Source of the DNA: Agapetus fuscipes
Lineage: Eukaryota > Arthropoda > Insecta > Trichoptera > Glossosomatidae
Assembly: GCA_951799405.1 (NCBI GenBank)
Contig: OX637336.1
Coordinates: forward strand, 17,775,479-17,839,478
Direction of reading: 5' to 3'
DNA length: 64,000 nt
A program made the translations under genes and the position numbers. Shown here one piece after another: positions 11,151 through 22,400 of the stretch (position 1 is the first letter of the stretch; each line of letters opens with the position of its first letter). The notes under the pieces were generated by a model. The model saw only the letters and a program-made list of their open reading frames with translations, did no database searches and was not told where the DNA came from.

Positions 11151-13318
11151 TTATCGAGATACGAGCACCACGTAGTGTTAAGAGCATTAACCACGACGTG
11201 TGCGTGTACTATGTGCGTGTGTTAGTGCACTTATACATACGCGCTATGCCATGCTCCTATAATATTACCTCATATTATTATTCCATACCTACTCCTATTT
11301 CGTACACAAAATAAAACGAAAAGTGAATATTTACGTGTTTCATTTATTGGCAGATAACATACAAGATCAGATACAGAAAATTATAAAATATAACCTAAAC
11401 TACCTATGTAAGGACCTTGGTTAGCAATTATTGTAGTAACAAATATTTATTTTGACACTTTTCTCCAAAATCACAACACAAAATCACAAAACATTTTTTC
11501 ACATTTTTCACCGGTGTATAGTCTAGTGGTTGAAGCCACAGATTCAATATCCAAAGGTCTTGAGTTAAGTTGCCAGCGGAGAACATAAACAGCGTTCAGC
11601 AAATGAATAAAATAACAATACACATGCCATTTTATGAGTAGCGGTCCATATAATCTTCCCGGCGGATTTCTAATAAAGTTTTCTTCGAAGTGGAAGCGGC
11701 AATACACGTTTTTTGCGATACACGTACATTGGTTCAAGTTGAGACACTTCCTGGATCGCTTTTACCTGCGGCTTGAAATTCTTCTGGTCGAGAAAAACAT
11801 GCATCCCACCTGCAAAAAAACAATATGATAAAATATCGTATCGGATGTTTCAAATGAACTTCACCATATAATAATAAGTGTAATATTACCTTCTCTACGA
11901 GAAAAACTTAAAGCGATGGAATATTATGTCCTTTTTATTAAATATTTAACGTTTTTTAGATCGACGACAAACTTTTTCACTCCGCGCGGGGTGAAGTACC
12001 GACATGCAAACAACAAACGGAAATGGCTGTTCAATGTTGTTGATTTTTCTACATGCAGAGCGAGCGTAGTAATAATATTTCACTTTATAATTTGATCATG
12101 AATTAGACACGGCGATTTAAACAAAATTTCATAAACCAGTGAAGTTATAAGTTTTACAGATTCTTGTATTTTATATTTCCTAATATCTGCCTTCATTGAC
12201 CCAAAACTTGAACAAAAATGGTGATTAAGACGCATGATCCTTTAGTCAAACTGAGATATTAGCGCCTCTACTTATAAGAGCAGTCAAAGCTCTTTATAAC
12301 GATAGGTAGGTCCGACTCTACGAGACGGATATCCGTCATAACAGTCAAATGAAACACTAAAAATAATTTGACAAACCGCTGAATTTTAAATTTCACGTTA
12401 GATAGAATGTCAAAAAATGAGCCTGAAATAGCAGAAATACACTTTCTCAACCATTTAAGTAATTTAAAAATACTTGTGAGACTATTTTATATTCAAAATG
12501 AGTAATTTTGTTTTTCATGAACGTCAATATTTGAGGAACAGAAATATATGTATAGATTTGAAATAAAATACATAATTATTGAAAATGTATATAATTGTTT
12601 CTTAGATAGTTAATAAACATTTGAAATACTATTTTAATTAATTTTAACAATAATTGAAAGTGCATTTGACTAATATGGTGTCCTTAAAACTTGCAAGGGG
12701 TAAAAAATATAAATAGTTCTTTACCTATCAAGCATAAATAAAGTTTATAAGGATTTTTGAAACGTCAGAAACAAGTTTCATAGCTCCCATACAAATTGCG
12801 AAGGGGTCGTATAACTAATGCAATTAGAGAAACGTCAAAAAATCCTATGTAAAACCCTTATACACGGGTCAAATGCAAACGCAAAAACAAAAAAGAGACA
12901 TAAAGAGACAGTTGCCTGGAAACTGATTACAGCAAGACCTCATTGAAGATGACGATTATGAAGATGATGATGAAGATGACGCCCAAGGGCGCACTCTTTT
13001 TTAACAAACTTAACAGCTCAAATGCTCCATCCATAATTTTTTTAATAGTCGATTATTTTTGGTTTTGATTTGTAGAAAAGTATAGTTGTTGGCGCTAAAG
13101 AAAAAACGACTCTTTAAAATAAATCACAATTTGTCAAATAACTTTTGGAAGAAAACTTAAGTGAAAAATAATGATTTATAACATGTGCAATACAAAACTG
13201 TACATAATAATTATTATTGCTATTTTTGGTTCATTAAAGCGATGCTCATAATACGACCTTTCCTCAGTTATACTCTGTGGTATAGGGATTGTAAAACCAT
13301 ATCGTAGCACTTCGTAAA
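11151..13318. other. Intergenic region between kra and mRpL45
   Basis: The two genes are divergently transcribed from this interval, so it should hold both promoters. I see AT-rich sequence, a weak tRNA-like stretch near 11510-11580 (GTCTAGTGGTTGAAGCC), a short GAT/GAA-rich run at about 12945-12985 and no recognisable gene. Confidence 0.6.
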
Positions 13319-14540
13319 ATGGCTACTTCTGTCATCAATCGCCTTGGATTGAAATTTTCAAAGGTAAAAACAAAAATATTATTTGTTAGATATTAATTTC
13401 ATGGGTAATTTTGAAGTGATTTATGTAAATGAAGTAATGAGGGAGCTTGCATTTGTTGAAGTGAAATTATGGTTTTGGGAAAATTGAGGTTATGTTTCTC
13501 TGCGTAATTTAATTGGCAATCTTTTATTATTTTAGGTTCCGCAATGGGGGATACTCACTTCTACATTTCAGCCTGCATTCGGCTTAGAAACAGTCCGGCA
13601 CAGAGGAGCGAAACATTACAACCCGAAGTTCAAAAGACACCGCAAAGAAAAAGTCATGAAAATCATCTTGCCGGATTTTAATAAGAAATATGACGAGAGG
13701 AATGACGACGAGATGCGTGCGAAGCTGAAAGAACAAGGACTCCTTCCACCCAGACCCTGGACGGAGAAGGCTTTCTATATTTCTTGTACAGGCGGGGTAT
13801 TTGAACCATACGTGCCACCAGAAGGCGATGGAAAGATATCCATTATCAGCACAGCAGGAGCAAAACAAAAACTAGAGTTCTTAGAGAAGAAATCTAAATC
13901 CATGCTGGCCGTCAGAAAAATCCGTTCATTCGACGAGGACTTTGATCCAAAATCATTTGTTAATGCTGCTCAAGAAATTTACATAAAAGCGCACACTCAT
14001 ATGGCGGCAAAAGACAAAGAAACCATTCAGGATTTCATCACAGAACGCTGCTACCCGGAAATGATAGACAACATCAAGAACACAACGATCCGCTGGAAGT
14101 TTTTAAACTCGATTGAACCTCCGAGGGTTGTGCATGCGCGCTGGACCGACATAATCGATAAAGACAACATCTTTGGTCAAGTTACTGTTAGGTTTCATAC
14201 GCAACAACAACTGGCTATCTACGATCGATTTGGTAGATTAATGCACGGCAGTGAGATCATCGCAAAAGATGTTTTAGAGTACATCGTCTTTGAGAAACAT
14301 CTTTCCAACGTTTATGGGGTTTGGAGGCTGCACGATAAAATAATACCCAACTGGATGCCTCCCAGGGAGCCTGGAATGAGGACCTTTATAAAACAAGAAG
14401 GAGAAATAGATGTTGGCTTATCAAAAGAAGGCCAAGAGGCTGAACTTCAAGCTATAGAAGATGCGAAAAATCCCAAAGATTCAAAGAAAATTGAAGAAGC
14501 AAAGAAAGGAGATGATGCTCCACAGTTGGCTACTGCTTAA
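13319..14540 (+). CDS. mRpL45: Mitochondrial large-subunit ribosomal protein L45
   Basis: Two exons, 13319-13363 and 13536-14540, join at a phase-0 GT/AG intron to encode 349 aa. The short first exon encodes MATSVINRLGLKFSK, a basic, hydroxylated N-terminus consistent with a mitochondrial targeting peptide. Next comes the family-typical basic block RHRGAKHYNPKFKRHRKEK and then the Tim44-like domain (roughly residues 130-310) with ERCYPEM, IRWKFLNSIEPPRVVHARW, DRFGRLMHGSE and DVLEYIVFEKHLSN. Family knowledge: L45 sits near the polypeptide exit of the mitoribosome and helps dock it to the inner membrane. The C-terminus is a lysine- and glutamate-rich tail. The start ATG is the only one before the targeting peptide. 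Length fits insect homologues (somewhat longer than the vertebrate form). No defects seen. Confidence 0.96.
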
Positions 14541-15225
14541 CGTAAAGATTTGTGTAACATGGATCGATTAATTTCAATAATGATTTAGACATCTTTCAAC
14601 TAAACAAAAATACTGTTATAATTTATTTTGGAGTTGTTTTAAATTGAGGTGAAATTAATAGGAACATTGTAAAATTAATGATTTTATAGTTTGTTAAAAT
14701 ATCTTGTTAAAGAATATTATAGTTATGAATAAGATATGATTGTTTTTATTTTTTAAAATGCTTTGTTTTTTTACAACAACGCAAAGAGTGTGTTTATGAC
14801 AGTCGAAGAGAGTTTGTAACATAGAGAAAAAGGAAATGTGTATAAAAATTTAAAGATACGTAACATTTTTTATATTTATTGATGTCTTATTTTCATTTTA
14901 TTGCAAAAGAGAATCTGCAAAACCACATCTTGAAATGAAGCGTTAAAACATTTCATGATGGATACAAAACTCAGAAGAAAATCAACATGGTATTCGGAGA
15001 CTGTGTCGACGGGCAAAAGTTTGACGGCATTGGAGACTAGGTATTCTTGAAGTGAGACAGAATAGTTCTCTACCATCAAAAATGAGAAGTTGAAGAAGAA
15101 ACGAAGGGAGCCAGAGAGAAAACATTTCAAGAAAGTCTATCAATGCTTTACCGTTTTAATGTTGACCCATTTGTTTTCTTGACATTATTTTTCTTCTAAA
15201 AGAAACACCTATACCTACCTAAGAA
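14541..15225. other. mRpL45 3' flank, nothing else recognised
   Basis: AT-rich 3' untranslated and intergenic sequence. No perfect AATAAA stands out right after the stop, so the mRNA end is not placed. No repeat family identified. Confidence 0.5.
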
Positions 15226-15228
15226 GTA

Positions 15229-15312
15229 AGAGGTAATCAAGGACAGAAAGAAGTGGAGACGCATCTGCCGAGGTACCCGCCACCCCTAGTGGAACAGCGG
15301 CAGGATACATAC
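15229..15312 (+). repeat. LINE 3' stub (same family as 49926-51436)
   Basis: Reads as the last codons of the LINE frame (DRKKWRRICRGTRHP-like) followed by the family end CCACCCCTAGTGGAACAGCGG. About 80 bases of the element remain. Confidence 0.6.
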
Positions 15313-15682
15313 CAGTTGACCTACCAAGGCCAAGCCTGATAGAAAACCACTAGGTGCAATAATTGATGACAACAATCCAGACAGCAGATCAGGGATACCA
15401 CTTGCATGCTGCCCACCACCATCAGGTTATCCTGGTAAGTGCTAAAAAAACTAAGAAGTACCTATATTTTTCTTCTTCATTATGGTGAATTCCCGCAGAG
15501 AGCAGGGGCGCCAGTGTCAAGTAGACAAGTACATTATATTCACTTTTATATTTGCTTTTCTTGTAATACAAATTTTCATTTTGTGTTGCTTACTTATAAT
15601 TTTGCATTTGTATGGATGCTTTTGTTCCTTTGTATGAGAATTTTTACACACTCAATGGTCCTCTACCAATAGTAAAACATTG

Positions 15683-15925
15683 CTCCTTGACTGATAGGTT
15701 GGTATGAGGCCGACCCCCCGTGCTGTAAAAATTGGTTCACTTTGCCAATGTCACCCCAGTTTCAGGCGAAGGCGGCAGGAGTTGGAAGGTTTATATTCAT
15801 GTCAGGTTTTGTTTATTTGTATGCACGCATGCAGAATGTGTAGGCGTGAACCTGCATGTGCCTTTCTCTGGGCATGCATTTAATATGAGCCTTAAATGTT
15901 AACATATCTTTGCAGCTTAGATTAT
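15683..15925 (+). mobile_element. Repeat A copy
   Basis: Starts TCCTTGACTGATAGGTTGG, contains TGCCAATGTCACCCC and the mid-block GTTGGAAGGTTTATATTCATG, and ends TTTGCAGCTTAGATTATAG. Full-length member of the commonest family in the window. Confidence 0.75.
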
Positions 15926-16350
15926 AGAGAACTCACTAAAGTTTTACACATGTCGACTGCTCCAAGGAAGAAGGAAGTAACTCCGAAATTTAGGTTTTGG
16001 ACTTATTTCCATTTCTGAAGGTAACAAATCATTATATTCATTCCAAGATGACAGCCGTGTCTCTATCTCTTTTAAATTCATTAATAAATTAATGTAAAAA
16101 ATAGTTTATGTCATGGAATAAATAATATTCGATTGGCGCTCTTGCAAAACTATCTTTTTTGACTTAGTGCTGTCTTCCTTGGAGCAGTCGATGTGAAATG
16201 GGTCAGAAGAATAATAGCCAATTGAAACAGTTATTTATATTTTCATATAATGTTTATTAATGTCACATACTCATCATTAAAACAACAATACAGTTAGTTT
16301 TTACACAGGCACATATTTCCTAGATTACATACATAGGACTTAAAGAACAG

Positions 16351-16520
16351 TTTACGGCTTTGTGTGCATGGAGTGGCTGGTCGCATGGCGGACAGCTGGC
16401 CGGTTGACCGCAATAAAACACAGTAAGAAGCAGTTGATGCGGATTCTGGTCAAGGCATTTACATTCGGTCGGCTATCTGCAATGTGGCGGCTAGGGTTTC
16501 AGTGCACACAAAGCCTTACA
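16351..16520. mobile_element. MITE P, foldback element of about 170 bp
   Basis: Terminal inverted repeats of about 16 bases: TTACGGCTTTGTGTGCA at the left, TGCACACAAAGCCTTA at the right. Non-coding interior with GGCGG and GGCCGG motifs. Only copy recognised here. Confidence 0.6.
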
Positions 16521-16799
16521 TGTTAAGAAATTCTGATGTTAATCTTTTTATACATATTTTCTCTAACTAACACATTTTATTTTTGTCCCAAATAAACAGA
16601 ACGACTAAAAGTGAAACGGAATGGCTCATTTCTAATTTAATATCTGCCTTCATTCAAAATCTTTCATTTAATTTTCACTGTCTAACACATAAATTCATTA
16701 GTGAACCAATGCCACCCCTGTTTGAGGAACAGGCAGAAAGAGTTGTACAGTTTATCTTTATTGGGAAATAAGGTTTTCTTTTTCATTACTTGTCTTGTC

Positions 16800-16945
16800 T
16801 TGTATCCTGCCGCCTTTCCTCTAGGGGTGGCCAGTACCTCCACACAAGTGCCTCCACTTGACTCTGTCCTTGCATACTTCTTTCATCTCATCTAATTTCA
16901 TCACTGTTTTCATGCATGCTCCATGTACACTTAAATTATTACAGA
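16800..16945 (-). repeat. LINE 3' stub, minus strand
   Basis: Reverse complement of the LINE end: GTATCCTGCCGCC, CTAGGGGTGGCCAGTACCTC, then CTGTCCTTGCATAC from the region encoding the final lysine-rich residues. Confidence 0.6.
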
Positions 16946-16962
16946 CAACTCCTTTACTATAC

Positions 16963-17130
16963 CTAGGTATGAAGCTGATCCCTCATGCAGTAAAAACTTG
17001 GTTCACTTTTGCCAATTCCACTCCGGTTTCAGGGAAAGGCGGCAGAAGTTGCAAAGTTTATGTTCATGTGAGGTTTGGTTTATTTGTATGTACACATGCA
17101 ACATGTGCCTGCTTGTGGGTATGCATAAAA
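16963..17130 (+). mobile_element. Repeat A copy, ends missing
   Basis: Begins within GGTATGAAGCTGATCC, keeps the block TTTCAGGGAAAGGCGGCAG and the GTATGTACACATGCAACATG segment, and lacks the usual 3' end. Confidence 0.6.
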
Positions 17131-17764
17131 TATAAATACACCATTGCAACTTCAATTACAGATTTTAGACCTTTCAAACAATATCGGATTTTGGAAATTA
17201 TGTTATTTGAAAATCGGTTTATTTTTAGTGAAAACGCTAAATGAATGATAGAAATAAACCAAAAAATGAACTGTCTTATGTTTATCTTTAGATTCTAAAT
17301 TTGAAATTCAAAAACAGAGTTCCTACTTAATTTAAAAAAGATTCAAATCAGATTTCCTTACATGTGGGACTGGTTTTAACACAAAACTAAAAAGTATACA
17401 TAAAAAAAATACACCGTTTTAAAGCAATTTCTGAATAGTTTCAAAATTACACCTAAGCATTATAATTTCTTACAATCTACAAACAAAAAATAAAAAATTC
17501 AGTCAAAAGTTAGTAGTCACACTAATGTATATAAAATATGTAATACTTTTTCAATATTATTAACACCATAATACATTTTATTTAATATACATATTATTAA
17601 TTGATATTAATACTTAATTAAAATTAATTGATTACACTAATAATTTCATAATTTTGAGAATATGAAAGAGAAGGGATTGGAAATCGAACAATGATTCACA
17701 GACAGAAAATCCATGGCTCATCTGCCGTCTTTTTTCATACAACAAATAAATCCATAGACAATCT

Positions 17765-17950
17765 GGGATGGAAGCCTCGATGGCCGATGGAAGATCGTAA
17801 TGTACCTATTTGAAGATAGGACGGAGCAGAAATCATGGCGTTGCCTGAGCAGCTGAATGTATCAGCTGTTGATACGCCGCCATGTTTCATTTTGTCCTAT
17901 CGACGACGTCGATAGACCTATCGACACTCATCGAGACTTCCACCCCTGGG
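17765..17950. mobile_element. MITE family L, copy 1
   Basis: Foldback element. GGGATGGAAGCCTCGATGG at the left is the inverted form of CATCGAGACTTCCACCCC at the right, and inner segments (ACCTATTTGAAGATAGGACG, CAGCTGTTGATACG) recur in copies at 56.8-58.4 kb. Confidence 0.65.
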
Positions 17951-18462
17951 TTCCAATTTTGATAGCAGCCCTAGCGTCAGTTTAACTGTCACTGAGCGAT
18001 TTTCACGAGTAAAGGAGATAGATGCATTGAAAGCCCATAAATGAGGAAGGGAGATGGATGAATAAAAAAATAAAATCCTGCTGTTAAAAGTGCTATCAAA
18101 ATTGGATCCCTGTAGATAAGAATTGTAAATAAAACTGAAAAAATATTAGGACGTAATTTGACATGAAAAGACAAAAAATAATAATAAATTTAAATAGTTG
18201 TTAATAAATAAACAAAAATTACAGCCAATGATTTTTATGAGAAGAAAGACAATAAATAAGTCACTTATTAAAAATAAAATATCAAGAAAATAAATTGCGT
18301 CTTTGTATCGTGTTATCCTTAACAAACGTAAATGACTAACTTACAAAATGTAAATGAATTCGATGGAATAACTCCTTATTTGATAAAATAGATGACAGGT
18401 GAAAAAAAAATTACATTCAAGGTACGTGTAATAATAATTACATCAATAGGTTATATTCTAGT

Positions 18463-18594
18463 TTAGGCCCAGTATTTTCAACAGCTTATGTGACTTTAAA
18501 TTGATAAAAATAACTACCCACTCGATTGACGTAAGAGTATCAATTTCATTCAGTATAAAGTCACCATGCTAACATTGAAAATACTGGTCCTTAC
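18463..18594. mobile_element. MITE family K, short copy
   Basis: Inverted ends TTAGGCCCAGTATTTTCAA and TTGAAAATACTGGTCCTTA, with a second inverted pair further in (GTGACTTTA / TAAAGTCAC). Lies just downstream of the loco 3' end. Confidence 0.65.
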
Positions 18595-18708
18595 TGTAGC
18601 CGTAACTCTGATCTGATGCTTAGGAATGTTAATAATAAAGACTTTTTTCATTTATCTACTTTTTTTAAATATCAACAACCAAATAATATAATCCATTTGT
18701 TATAGATT

Positions 18709-18714
18709 TTTATT
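18709..18714 (-). terminator. Poly(A) hexamer overlapping the loco stop
   Basis: The minus strand reads TGAATAAA, so AATAAA begins on the last base of the stop codon. Whether it is used is unknown, since it would leave almost no 3' untranslated region; no better hexamer was seen in the next 100 bases. Confidence 0.3.
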
Positions 18715-19402
18715 CACACAAAACTGCTGCTAGGTTGATCTAAATACACAGTTCTCTTGGTCCTCTCTAGTCCGTCTTTTGAGCCAATCTCCGGCAAACT
18801 CACTTCTTGCATTCTTAGATTAATAATCGCTTCATCCGTAAGTGAATGTCCCCAATTAGATGGTTTAATGGGCAACACTTTTGGCTTCGGAGGCAACGGT
18901 GGCGGGTCGCAAATTTGTTTATCGTTTTCACATGAACTGCTCGTGCTGTTGAAACTAGAATTTAAGATGTCGCACGAGCGCATGAAGTGATCGCTCCCAC
19001 TCGTTGTGGAGCCGTTTAAATAATCTTGTGTTAGATTACTGTGGTATTTGTTCTCTATGTTGTTGTTATCGAGGTTTTTCTTTTCTAAGCTGTTGTACGC
19101 TTGTACTTTTGTGGGAATTATTTCTTCTGTTTTGTTGTTTGCTTCTTGTGTTGCTTCTACCGCCTTGGGGTTGAGTTTGGTTGGACTGCCTTGTCCCAGA
19201 GACAGCCTGGGTGCCGGGCTGGGTTTGGTGATGGATAGAACAGGCGGGGTTAGTCGTATAGCTGCTACGGGTATCGTCTTGCTGTTTTCTTTCCCCGGCT
19301 GGGTTTCTTGTCCATTGAGCAGCGGCGGGTGAATGAAGTTGTTGTTTATGGTCTTGTCTTTTAAGCGCACCTTCTGGATTTGTTTCAAGTTTTCTAGGAA
19401 TT
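18714..19402 (-). CDS. loco: loco last exon: GoLoco-like motif, Ser/Asn-rich region, poly-proline motif, stop
   Basis: 689 nt; phase 1 join gives E-FLENLKQIQKVRLKDK, which follows the GoLoco pattern (F..L...Q..R...D) but lacks the DQR triad at its end. A long low-complexity region rich in Asn, Ser and Thr follows, then DPPPLPPKPKVLPIKPSNWG, an SH3-ligand-like motif, and a final SSSFV. The stop TGA (18716-18714) overlaps a poly(A) hexamer. Confidence 0.88.
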
Positions 19403-22400
19403 CTGGAAAAAACATGTATTCATAAATACTTTTACAATCCAAGCTCATAGTTCTTTTTATTCATAAGGAATTCCTTCCTAGTTATAAGTGGTAGTTATCT
19501 TGCCTTAAGTGACTGTTTTTAGCGTTAAATTATGGTTTCATTGTCTAAATGCAGTGATTTTTAGCCTAAAGTGATTCCCATCTAGCCTAAAGTAACCACT
19601 TATTAGCCTAAAGTGATCACTCCTCAGGCTCACCTGATCGCTTCATGCCAAAACTGAGATAGCCTTAAGTGATCATCCTCTAGAATCACAAGGGGATGAT
19701 CTATTATTATTATTTTTTAAATTTATTATATAAAATAGATTTGTAGAGAGGAATGCAATTCACCAAGCTATTCTGCTTGGCCAGAAACAGGTATTAATGT
19801 CATCAATTGATAATTCATTATTGTTTATTTGAATGAATTATTAATTAATATGATGCTTGATTTTGTAATTCCGGGTTTTGACCGTGGTCCATCTTTGTGC
19901 TTCTTTTTTCTAATTAATAATTATCCAATTACATCTGTTAAACCAGGGTCAAAGTTATGGTCAAATGACCCAAGCGGGGATCGAACCAACGTTATTCCAT
20001 TCCAAACACGCTAGAACGATCGGCTCACTTGGCCCCCTCGGCCATAACACCGACAAACTTTATAAAACGATCAGTATGAAGTAATGTACCTGTATTCTCC
20101 AAGGCCGTGGGAGCTCCCACTGCATTCTGCACCCTGACCCCAGCGCGCAGCTTGGCTATGAGGGGCCCCTTGCTCTCTGTGCCATCAGAGGCCACACTGC
20201 CCGGCGCTGACGCAGGGCTAGAGTTGGTGGAAGGACGGGTTTGCCCGGCAGCAGCTGCAGCCACGCGCTTGATCTTCAGGCCCTTGGAGCGGTGATCGTC
20301 ACGTCGGAGGAAGCGACCGAATATGCCAGAAGAGTGCTCCGAGCTGCAGTTGTCAGACTGGAAAGTAACGGGTTATGATTTTAGATGTGTTAGACTACTA
20401 AAAACTACATAGCTGGGGACTTTTAAAAGGAAGCTTTGGCTAAAAGTGGGCGTAAAAGTGTTACTTCTTGCCGCGTGAACCTATTTATTTCTACAGGTAA
20501 GGGGGTCGGCCTTATGCTAACCACTTCGGTTCTTATCAAATTTCCTGCACTATGATTCGTAAAAAGGTGTACAACGATTAGCTGGTCAATACCTCAGTTG
20601 GTAGGGTGCTTGTACTCCATGCTGAGAGCTCTGGTTTGAATCCCGAGGGTGTCAGAAATAATTTCCCATTTCGGTGTTTATTTCAAACCAAAAATAAAAC
20701 ACTGGCAAGGTTTACTCAGCCTTCACAAGAAATGAGTACAAGTCCCTAGGGAGCTGGGTAACCGCCACTTCAGTTGAAGTGGTTGGCGTAAGGTCAGCCA
20801 TTACCTGTAAAAATAAATTGGTTCCACTAGCCACATGACCCCTTCGGGGACAATGCGGCAAAAAGTTACACTATATGTGCAGCTTAGTAGCATTTTTCTT
20901 TTCCTGGAGACATTACATAAAATCCATTTTTGTTTGAAATAATTTATATATCTAGTTAGTTTCGTTTCTCATGTAAAATTTTGTAAAAAGGCATATGCCA
21001 TAAATAAATAAATCGCTCACCTTGATGGAGTCCTCCTCCCCATTAGGTTTATGTCTGTCAGCTTTTCCTTGCAGCAACTCCTCAAACACTCTGTTGGTGA
21101 TCTCGTCCAGTGATGGTGCACCATTGGCTGCGTCTGCCGCGCTGTGCGAGGTCTTGGCCGCGGTCTGCGGGACGGCGCTCTGAGGTTCACTCTCTGGCCC
21201 CGAGAGCAGAGATACCTGCAGCCGCTGGCCATCTACCACCTGAAAAACAAATTATGTCATAATTTGTTACCCGACGATGGAGGCGACTCCGAAAACGTTT
21301 ATAAAAAAAGATTTATAAAAAATTATAATACCTTTTAATAATGGTTTCACAAAAATATTTTGAAAATGAAAAACTACTCAACTGTCAAACATTCCAGTAT
21401 TGTGGTCTAATCTAAATCTAAATCTAAGCAGCAAAGATATTGCACGTTTAATAATGAAGAGCAATAACTCAAAAATTGCAAAAAACTAGATTTTGTAATA
21501 AAACGCAACAACAATGCGAGAAGAATAGGTAGAATGCGACAGCCGTTCAATTTGGAAAAATATGAGCGAGATAAAGCATCGGTCGCCTTTTTCATCCCAT
21601 GCAAGTTGTATTGGTTGTCTGAACTTCAAAGGTGATTTCCCAACATTCTTATTTTTTTAGTTATTGCTCTTTATGATTAAGCATGCGATATATATCATTT
21701 AAGATTCATATTAAACGCATTTCCACAAGCAGACATGTACAAGTTCGCGCTAACACATGCCGCATATGGACCTACAATATAAAAACCCAATCTCAAATGA
21801 ACATAAGCTCTGCAACTCTTGCCGAACTTCCCTGGAACAGGGGTGACATAATAAAGTGGTTTATTAAAACCTAAATTAACCTAATTAAACTACCCATTTC
21901 TCCAACAGCTGTCAAACATGACAACATCATGGTATTTAAAATTTGAAAAATAAAACACAAAGTTTTTCTTCACGAGTTGAGTTTTATTCCTTCGAGCGCT
22001 TTGATGTTATCACATCATTATCAGGAAGACAACTGAAGTTTTAAAATTATAAATGTGCATTCTGGACAAAGTTTTAGGTGTTGGAGCTATGGAGGGGCGA
22101 GGGAAGAGGTAAGGAAAGGGTAAACATAACATAAAAAAAATAAAAATACAATGGGCATAAGTTTTGTTTCATGGTATTTATTAAAACCTCTCAAGAGATT
22201 TAACACTGGTGGAGCCAAGTCTGCCTCCACCAGGAACAAGAGAAGAGAAGGGAATTGAGTGTTGTATCTCGATTTAATAAGTGTTTGAACAAAGTGATCC
22301 CAGGCAAATCTGCCAAAGCCGCAGACCATCAGGGAACAAGGATAGGAGTCTGGAATAATCTGAAAGGACTCACCTCCCTCCCGATTGATCTTCTTTAATT

